This document shows positions 57,301 through 64,000 of a DNA stretch of 64,000 bases, piece by piece. The position numbers were made by a program, and so were the translations under genes. The notes beneath the pieces were generated by a model that was not told the DNA's origin, searched no databases, and saw only the letters and a list, made by a program, of their open reading frames with translations. Within the stretch, counting starts at the first letter, position 1, and the number at the start of each line of letters is the position of its first letter. This DNA comes from Rhea pennata (Eukaryota; Chordata; Aves; Rheiformes; Rheidae): positions 1,700,611 through 1,764,610 of the forward strand of contig NC_084687.1 in the NCBI RefSeq assembly GCF_028389875.1, written 5' to 3'.

Positions 57301-60300
57301 TAGCAGTGTTTTCCCTTTTGCACCATCTTGGTTTCCATCAATCTGCAGCTCCAGGCTACCTGAGTCAGAGGCAGTTTCTGTGCATCCAACAGTCCCTACA
57401 GGCACCTTCACTCATTAACTGCTTTCTGAACCAATATAAATGTTCAAAACTGACAGGCCACTAGAGGACACCAATTTGTCTTTTTACTCCATGGACTGAA
57501 CTGGTTTTTGGTGTGATCGACATAGCTAAAGAAATAATTTTTCTTGCTGAAAATTATGCAAACTATTATTGTTTGTGTTTTCTCTTGAAGGTCATACTTT
57601 TGTATTTACAGAAAAGTCTCTCTGGAGCTAAAAGCTGCCACCTGTTGAGTCAACACAGAATATGAAACTCAGGCACATTCAGTCCTTTCTCTTTCCTCTT
57701 CTAGCTAATACGTCCGAATTTATTTTCTTCTCTTTGAAAGAAAAAGAGAGCCTTTACAGTAAGATTCCAGCAAATTGTTCTGTTACTTTATGCAGTAGAA
57801 GACTGCAGCACAAGTCAATGGTTCTTCTCAAAGATGTGTGCGTGGTAAACACACGTAACTTCAAAAAGAAACATAAAGTTGGAACCTCTTCCAGGACGGC
57901 AGGAAATTGTTTCCATCAGTGCACTGTGCTGGGAGAGGTCAATGCTCTCAGCCCCGAGCAGGGTCCCTCCTTGCTAAAGGGAGGCAGCTTGGTCCCACCT
58001 GGCTCATGCTCAAAGGGAAGGAAACCACAAGGCACACAACCAGGAGCATTTGGTGAATACAAGCATTACAGTAGAAGTATAGCATAAAATGACGTAACGC
58101 AGGTGATTGCTTCCTGCTGTGTAGTGCTCCCCGCTAGCCCAGTGCTCGCAGGGCATCCAAGCCATGACAGTAGGACTACCGCCCTCCAAAGAAACGACAC
58201 AAGAGAGAGTAGAATGCAAAGGAGCAGTCTGTGGGGGGACATCCTTTGACATTAAGCCATGCCGTATGTTTCATCAGGAAGCAAATTCCTCTTTGTTGAA
58301 ATCTATTCCCGGCCGACTTACTGACATAGCCTTCCTTCAACATGCTTTCAGGAAAGAATACAGAAATACAATCACTCTGTGTTTTCCCCTGGCTAGCGTG
58401 CGTGATCTCCAAAGCCAGCTTTGCCTTCTTACCCATCTGGAGGGAACCACAAGGGCTTAACTTGGGCCGCAGATTTTTCAGCGCACAGGGGATCAGCACA
58501 CTGAAACTCATCGATGCCACAAAAGGTTAGTTTGGGAAAGCATTTAGGGAGAAAGAGCTTTCACAGTTCTCAGATCAAACAGTGTAACAACTAAACATAC
58601 AGTGCAATCAGATGAATGATAACACAGCAGTTTTATCAGTATTTTGTGTTCAGAGAACACGGTAATTACTGTAAGTTCTGACTGTGTCAAGGGACACACT
58701 CAGAGGTAACACATGAGTCCCTTCCCACATATACCTTTAGTATCCTATTCCTGGATAACAATCCCCAAAGATATTAATACAAAGAATAAAAAAATTGAAT
58801 AGACAAAGGGAATAGATTATTTCATACCTTCATCTCCTCTTCCATTTCAGAAAGTTTCCGCTCCAGGGCTCGCTTCTCCTGTTTGAAAAGATTCATAACA
58901 AAGATGATTATGTGGATTTAGAAGAAAAATACACAGTATATTTTCTTAAAAAAATAGTGTTATATTTCTACAGGAGCATTAACTGAAAAGCATCCCAAAG
59001 CAATATACAGGTAACAAAAGTGGGAGCTGATCAGTAGATGTGCTGTGGAAGTGCAACCACTGTGAAACATGGCAGCAGGTAAAGCAACAGGCAATCTGTG
59101 CTATGTTCATTTAGGCAGATCTTCTCTTGAGCTCTCTTTAGACCTCTTCAGCAATCTTAGTTTTCAAGACTTGCTGATGAAATGTTATTTTGAGCTCTGT
59201 AGGTAAAGGAAGCCATGGAATTAAGAACTGATGAATCTGCATAGCTATAGAAGGATGTCAAATTAGTACTAACAGAGATCAACCTTGAAAAAACTTGCTG
59301 AGACTGGAGAAGATTTCATCTAAGAGAGGTCCAAATCGACCAAGAGTCCTTTGTAGGCTGGCACTGACTATCACCAGACCAACTTCTAGGCTATTGGCTC
59401 TGGGGCCAGCACCTTACTAAGCATATATACTCTCTATACAGCAAATGGATAGAGTTAAAGGTTTAGGACTCGTCATTGCCAACACAATAAGCACTGCAAA
59501 GAGGCAAGGCAACAAGAAAACCCACCAAGGTAGTCAAACAGGAAACTAAACATGAAAAGTGTCTGAAAATCCTGCTTTTCTCAGACTAATTTAGGACTTT
59601 GAAGTTGTAAAGCTGTCTGATTCCACTGCATTTTGGTATGTAGATGGTTACATAGTAATACTTTACTATTTCAGTGCTGGTGGAGCCCTCACTGCCTTTT
59701 TCAGCCTGAGAGGACTCAAACCACAGCAGGAAAGCGCACTGATCAGGAGGAAATGGCAAGTATCGTTTAGGAAGAGCCTTTACACACTCTTCCTCCACTC
59801 CTCTGCTCTCTATGAAGAAACACGAGGCCAGAAGGAGAGTAAGCAAAATAGGAGAGTGCAGCCCTGGAAGAAAGAGGTTCTGGGGGCCTTTTTGTTAGCA
59901 ATTGTTCAATGCCAACACACTCCATCCAGTGCTTCTTTAGTGCAAAATGTATAAGCTATCCTGGAAATAAGGCAAGAACAAGACACTCTTTAACCTGTTA
60001 AGAAACCCTTTAATCTGTTAACACCACTTTCACTGAGCAACAGTCAGGGACTTTCTTTCTAAAACTCAGAAATTTATATTTGCAGCTGTAGTGATCCTAA
60101 CTCAGCAAAAGTGATGCAGGACATTATCACAACTTGGAAGCATCTTACAAGTGGGAGAGGAGATTTGTGGTTTGAACTTGCTCTGCTTGGAGAAGGCGCA
60201 CTCTGGCCAAGTGCTCTGACCACCATGCTGTTTTACAAAAGAAAATGTACAACCATGTCATGACTTTCTTCAGCTGCTATATTTAGGCAAAAGTGCCTGC

Positions 60301-63300
60301 TGTGTTTCTGATGACTGCATTAAACCTGCTTTAAGCACACACCTAAGAATCAGGACCACATGGGTCGCTGCTTTGAGAATCTCAATCACAGGTTTCAGAG
60401 AGGCATAAAGATGCTCAGCTGAGCTTATGCAGCAGTGTTGTGGGCCCGAGGGGCAGTTTAGCCTCTGGAACCTACCTAACTTCAGTAGTAGAAACCTAGG
60501 CACATATGCTGGTAGGTAGATCACACACTTGTAATGGGTTCTGATGTGCTTTGCCTAATTCTGCTCCTGCCTTGTGACCTCCTCTGGAATACCTCTAGCA
60601 AATCCCAGGAAGAGTTCACATAAAATAATTGCAGCCTTTCATGGTAGGAATTGGATTTAAACATTTGGTTTTACAAGGAGGAAAAACTCCTAAAAATTCA
60701 GGAAATTAAGCACTTTAGGAGGACCTAACAGCAGTTTTCCAATACAACAGAAATTGAAGCCAGGCTCTTTATTGAGGTACACAGCAGAAGAATGAGAGAT
60801 AATGGTCATCAACTGATGTAGGGGAGGTTCTGACTAGATACAAGGGAAAAAAATCACTATAAGGATATATTAGCACGGGAATAAGGAACCCAAAGAAGCT
60901 GCTAAATCTCTGTATCGAAGGGCTTCAAGACTGGAAGTGTCAAAGCCCTGAGCAACCTTGTCCAAATTCATTGTTGATTCTGCTTTGAGTAGGAGATTGG
61001 ACCAGAGACCTCTTTAGGTTCCTTCAAACCTGAAGGAATCTATGATCATTTAAGACAGTGATTTAGCTAGAGACTACAAGTGGCGCTTAATTTACTGCAG
61101 TAATCTGACTGCTCAATTAGGAAAAAGGAGCATTCGAAACACTCAGATTTCAAGTATAATCACACAAGTGACACCCAGCTAGCATTGTGTTTTGTTCCCC
61201 CTTTTCCTCCTCCAACGAAAGAGTCTTTTTATTTATAAGGATCAAAAAGATTTTAAAGTATAATGGATCAACAGTCCCTAAGCACCACAATACATAATTT
61301 GTAAGTCTGTAGCTTTTCATAATTAAAGAAATTAGATTTAGTTGATCTAAAGGCTAAGCAGAAAAGCCCTAGACATAGAAAAGGTCAGAACACAATTATC
61401 ACTGTGCACCACTCCACAAGGCAAAAATACAATCTATCTTTTAATTAGCATTTTTCCTTCAAGAAATTACTATGCCCACCACAGCAACATGAGGCAAAGA
61501 CTGCAGAGATACACACCCTTTTTTCCATCTCCAGCATGCTAGATCGATCAGAAGTTTTCTCCTGTTTCTGCTACATAAAATAAAAATAGAAAGCTATTAA
61601 AACAGAATGGCATTCACAGGATGCAGCACAAAGGCCTAGATAGCCTACGGACACACTCGTGTAGAGAAGCAGCAATCCTTAGAGAATTATTCACACCATA
61701 CTTATTTCTGCAAACAATAATATAGTCTCCTCTGAACCCCCTTCCCTCACATGGGCTACATCCTTTCCCTCATGCATTTCCCTACACTAGATCACCTCCT
61801 TGACTTGTCATCAGCCAATGCTCAATTTTGTCAGTCTCAGAGTCTCTTTTTGTCTTACCTGGGCTGCTTTTTCCAACTTTGACTTGATGTCAGCCAACTC
61901 AAGCTGGGCTTCCTGCAGTTTCGATTTCAGCTTTTGATTTTCAGACAGGGCACTTTCATATAACTGGAAAAAGAAACCAAATATTTGAATTAACAAGGCT
62001 GCTCTTCAACTGCTGCATGGACCCTATCTGGCCATACTGCTCCAACCAGACATGCATCATACTCAGCGCTGAACAAACACAACTGAGAGGTTTGGATTAC
62101 TTTTCCATTTCAGGACATTAGAAGAAGGACAAGGAGGCCCAGTTCGGATGCTCTACTTGTGTTTTCACAGCTCATGTTAAATATGAAAAGAGTTGGTCAA
62201 TTTTGCAAGTTCTTTAAACACAGACAGGATACAAAGAAAAGGGAGGGGTTAATTTAGGTAAGCCACCGTGAATAATAAAAATTACAATAATTCATACAGA
62301 ATTAATGTATTTTGAATGTTTCTAAACCTATGATTTTATTGTGCTCCTAAGCACTTCGCATCTTCACCACTCTTCTGTGCTTTTACTTCAGAAAGGAGGA
62401 AAACTAAGGCTCATTTTCGGCCACCCCTAACTGGATGACGACGACTTTTTTTCCCTCAAACTAGCAGGATTTCTATCACTTTAAGAGGACAAATTAGGCA
62501 TAGTGCCTGTTTCTGCTGGACAAACCTGTTCATAAGGAAGTATGGAGGGCTGCTTACCATGCAAGACTTTCTAGCACCATGTTTTTTAGTTTTATAGCCA
62601 TTTAAGAATTAAGGATATCTTTATCTGTTTACTTTTTGTATGCTCTTTGCATTGTTACTAGCACATGCATATGCACTCTGAGGACATGACAGTCCATACT
62701 ACCGCCTTTCAAGGATTACATTGAAAATTATGGAGCTTTCTGAAAAAAAAATGCAGTGTAATACAGCCCACTGGGATATGCTGGTAGTACTAAACAATAT
62801 TCTTCCTTGCTTCTTTACTAATCTCTCCTAGCCTTTCTCCACACTTTGTCTGGTTTCCTTTTACCCCTTGTCCTTTTTTGCCCCTTTGAAAAGCTGATGC
62901 ATTCAAAAAAAGCGTGAATTTCAAAAGCAATGGAAACAGCAAAAGGCTTTATAATGGCTTGGCTGACAGCTTGCAGACTAAGTGATTTCCGATTTGCAAT
63001 GAATGAAAATATCCCCTTTTTCTTTCCAAAGACTCTCAGCATAGGTTTCTGCAGCAACAGGCAGATTCTAAGGTACATGCATTACTTTTAAGCAATCCTA
63101 CTTTTTTATAATCTCTATTACTCTCCTCTTCTGTTCTGGTGCTGAGGGAGGCTAACCGGTTCTCTCTCCGGGTGTAGGCACTGGAGCGGCTGGAGGCACG
63201 ATCACTGTAGGAGGAGTCACTGGTGGTAGGATTCGTAGCTGATTCCAATCTAAAATACAAAGAAGATTTAGCACTGTGGAGCAGATATCAGTCTGGATAG

Positions 63301-63807
63301 TCAGTATGAGCCTGACTGGTTGGGTCTCAAGGCTATGCCAGACCCAGTAGGGAACAAGCACTGGGATTCTATGGTTCTATGATTGCTGATAGCACTCTCC
63401 ATGCTGCAGGGCAGGACACAGCCAAAAGAAGGTAAAGAAGCCATCACCATCTTAAAACTGAAAAAAAAAAAAAAAAAAAAATCCAGTGGATATCAGCCAA
63501 AACCCCAATAGTGTAATGACTTCCCATGCATTTCCTATCCTCGTGGTAGGAAGGGCCCCATTCCCATAGGACACAGAGAGTTTTCTCCTCTACAGTGTAG
63601 CTGTTAAGTAATTTGGAAAGCAAAGGATGAAAGATGGCCCAACAGTTCAGTTAAGGAAAGAACTAAATGGCCCATCCCAGCTTCAGCTTATGCCTTTGAT
63701 TTGAAATACTGGGAATTCCCAAAGCAAGACAAAAATATGCTATCTATAAACACTAAGTACAAAAAACCCCCCAAGAAATAAAGTTCTTACCTGGAAAGTC
63801 TTTCATG
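49335..63807 (-). CDS. PPP1R12B: Myosin phosphatase targeting subunit 2, 3' portion
   Basis: Minus-strand exons in transcript order: 63791-63807, 63102-63249, 61859-61963, 61517-61570, 58828-58878, then either 53556-53690 or 49335-49421. The upstream exons lie beyond 64000. PPP1R12B targets the PP1 catalytic subunit to myosin, promoting myosin light-chain dephosphorylation and muscle relaxation; the locus also encodes the small M20/M21 subunit. The 125 visible shared residues begin HERLSRLES, pass through a Ser/Arg-rich segment ([19 protein letters not shown]) and enter a long coiled coil ([20 protein letters not shown] through [17 protein letters not shown]). This matches the MYPT family C-terminus. 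The two terminal exons each complete the coiled coil differently. The family assignment is very secure. PPP1R12B over PPP1R12A rests on the NLHQLKQ-type alternative terminus and on synteny with SYT2. Confidence 0.95.
49422..53555 (-). other. PPP1R12B: Region between the two PPP1R12B terminal exons
   Basis: It acts as intron for the exon B form and must hold the 3' UTR of the exon A form. A TTTATT on plus (minus AATAAA) at about 51780 is a possible signal, giving a UTR of about 1.8 kb. A (GA)n tract followed by A-rich sequence lies at 52635-52676. The segment at about 51760-51850 (CTTTATTAGATCGACTAGAA, then CTTGCAGACACTCTTCTTCAG) looks like an old interspersed repeat, but I cannot name it. No further exon is recognised. 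Confidence 0.6.
52635..52676. repeat. (GA)n plus A-rich tract
   Basis: GGAGAGAGAGAGAGAGAG followed by two A runs separated by a G. Simple purine repeat on plus. Confidence 0.9.
53556..53690 (-). CDS. PPP1R12B: PPP1R12B terminal exon A (alternative C-terminus)
   Basis: The acceptor ATTCTCTGCAG ends at 53691, and 44 codons follow: [20 protein letters not shown], then [20 protein letters not shown], then SEEL and TAG (53556-53558). It joins in phase 0 after EEEMK. The Leu/Ile heptad pattern ([17 protein letters not shown]) continues the coiled coil but with a different sequence and a Pro/Glu-rich tail. This resembles the alternative human MYPT2 terminus. It contains its own stop, so it excludes exon B from translation. 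It is the feature that best separates PPP1R12B from PPP1R12A. Confidence 0.93.
   Translation of the reverse strand, partial: NLHQLKQIHTLRQMNELLLAENRALTRVVARLSVSAKPPESEEL
53691..58827 (-). other. PPP1R12B: PPP1R12B intron before terminal exon A
   Basis: A 5.1 kb AT-rich intron. It holds a (GT)n tract at 54308-54341 and a T-run at 55317-55334. No exon is recognised on either strand. Confidence 0.8.
54308..54341. repeat. (GT)n microsatellite
   Basis: About 17 uninterrupted GT dinucleotides in a PPP1R12B intron. Confidence 0.95.
58828..58878 (-). CDS. PPP1R12B: PPP1R12B exon (last shared coiled-coil exon)
   Basis: A 51-nt phase 0 exon encoding [17 protein letters not shown], corresponding to [17 protein letters not shown] in MYPT1. 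Acceptor TTTTCAAACAG, donor GTATGA. It is the branch point from which either terminal exon is chosen. Confidence 0.95.
58879..61516 (-). other. PPP1R12B: PPP1R12B intron with CR1 copy
   Basis: A 2.6 kb intron containing a CR1 3' end at about 60920-61049 in plus orientation, antisense to PPP1R12B. No other exon is recognised. Confidence 0.8.
60920..61049 (+). mobile_element. CR1 LINE 3' end
   Basis: GGGCTTCAAGACTGGAAGTG ... GATTCTGCTTTGAGTAGGAG, then ATTGGACCAGAGACCTCTTT, ending CTTCAAACCTGAAGGAATCT ATGAT. This follows the CR1 3' consensus with substitutions. It is older than the 13.2 kb copy and its terminal octamer is eroded. Confidence 0.8.
61517..61570 (-). CDS. PPP1R12B: PPP1R12B exon ([11 protein letters not shown])
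   Basis: A 54-nt phase 0 exon encoding [18 protein letters not shown], a near-exact match to the MYPT1 coiled-coil segment. Acceptor TTTATGTAG, donor GTGTGT. Confidence 0.95.
61859..61963 (-). CDS. PPP1R12B: PPP1R12B exon (coiled coil, [10 protein letters not shown])
   Basis: A 105-nt phase 0 exon encoding [20 protein letters not shown], then [15 protein letters not shown]. Regular heptads of Leu and Ile indicate a coiled coil. Acceptor TTTCTTTTTCCAG, donor GTAAGA. Confidence 0.97.
61964..63101 (-). other. PPP1R12B: PPP1R12B intron
   Basis: A 1.1 kb AT-rich intron with no recognised repeat or exon. Confidence 0.85.
63102..63249 (-). CDS. PPP1R12B: PPP1R12B exon (Ser/Arg-rich segment)
   Basis: A 148-nt exon completing the Arg of HERLSR and encoding [20 protein letters not shown], then [20 protein letters not shown] and EESNRDYKK. 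It is the serine-rich, basic stretch before the coiled coil, conserved in MYPT proteins. It enters in phase 2 and leaves in phase 0 at GTAGGA. Confidence 0.96.
63364..63386 (+). mobile_element. Possible CR1 terminal remnant
   Basis: GGGATTCTATGGTTCTATGA resembles the octamer repeats that end CR1 copies. The preceding sequence is too diverged to confirm. Confidence 0.3.
63461..63480. repeat. A20 homopolymer
   Basis: Twenty A residues on plus in a PPP1R12B intron. Confidence 0.95.
63791..63807 (-). CDS. PPP1R12B: PPP1R12B 17-nt micro-exon (HERLS-R)
   Basis: The minus strand reads a long pyrimidine tract ending CTTCCTTTAG, then CATGAAAGACTTTCCAG, then GTAAGA. It encodes His-Glu-Arg-Leu-Ser and two bases of Arg. 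The Arg is completed by the A that opens the 148-nt exon, giving HERLSRLES, which matches the MYPT family at this point. Both splice sites are near consensus and the phases agree exactly. Nothing preceding it is visible in the 193 bp to the window edge. Confidence 0.9.
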
Positions 63808-64000
63808 CTAAAGGAAGAATAAAAAAAGAGAGAAAGAAAGAAAAAGACAATTAATAAACAGGCGAATTGAAGGTTCAGTTCAAGAATTGCAGAGATACCA
63901 CTTAGGTGAACTTTGCTACCTCTGATACAAATAGCTGGTTTACAACAAGCTGAACAGCATTATCTCCCAGCATATTATCTCCCATAAACTGGGAATCGCT
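63808..64000 (-). other. PPP1R12B: PPP1R12B intron, continues beyond window
   Basis: It begins with the purine-rich tract that forms the micro-exon's polypyrimidine tract on minus (63811-63850). No exon is visible to the window edge. Confidence 0.75.

Larger units (their letters stand above)
63250..63790 (-). other. PPP1R12B: PPP1R12B intron after the micro-exon
   Basis: A 541-bp intron between the 17-nt exon and the 148-nt exon. It contains a possible CR1 tail remnant and the A20 tract; nothing else is recognised. Confidence 0.8.

Overview
This is vertebrate nuclear DNA, most likely from a bird. The genes are split by introns with GT..AG boundaries. There is a CpG-island promoter, long 3' UTRs with AATAAA/ATTAAA signals, and 3' ends of CR1 retroposons carrying the characteristic TTCTATGA-type tail. 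The compact introns and GC-rich left half would suit a small avian chromosome. No prokaryotic, CRISPR, phage or intact viral features were seen.

Two genes are recognisable, lying tail to tail. (1) SYT2 (synaptotagmin-2), plus strand: a GC-rich non-coding first exon ends at 5660, a 27.5 kb first intron follows, then eight coding exons from 33226 to 39570 and a roughly 5 kb 3' UTR ending near 44605. The spliced product is 418 aa (415 with an alternative acceptor) with a lumenal N-terminus, one transmembrane segment, a Cys/Lys-rich juxtamembrane stretch and tandem C2A and C2B calcium/phospholipid-binding domains. (2) PPP1R12B (MYPT2, myosin phosphatase targeting subunit), minus strand: only its 3' part is present, from a 17-nt micro-exon at 63791-63807 down to two alternative terminal exons (53556-53690 and 49335-49421), each ending the coiled coil with a different C-terminus. 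The same exons would encode most of the M20/M21 small phosphatase subunit known from this locus.

Layout: 1-1045 looks like the 3' UTR of an upstream plus-strand gene (KDM5B would be expected from mammalian gene order, but no coding sequence is visible to prove it). 1046-5369 is intergenic with two minisatellites. 5370-7120 is the CpG island. 5661-33208 is SYT2 intron 1, with a CR1 tail, a 54-bp minisatellite, a long GAA tract and other simple repeats. 33209-44605 is the SYT2 body and 3' UTR. 44606-46799 is the tail-to-tail spacer. 46800-64000 is the PPP1R12B 3' region. Base composition changes abruptly near 44.8 kb, from GC-rich on the SYT2 side to AT-rich on the PPP1R12B side.

The two genes do not form a pathway: SYT2 is a calcium sensor for fast neurotransmitter release, and PPP1R12B targets protein phosphatase 1 to myosin. 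Their adjacency matches the PPP1R12B-SYT2 order on human 1q32. The most useful non-routine observations are the 17-nt PPP1R12B exon, the pair of mutually exclusive leucine-zipper terminal exons, the 9-nt tandem acceptor in SYT2, the minisatellite abutting the SYT2 promoter, and several unassigned exon-like segments between 45.8 and 48.6 kb. I found no convincing evidence for a wholly new biological system.
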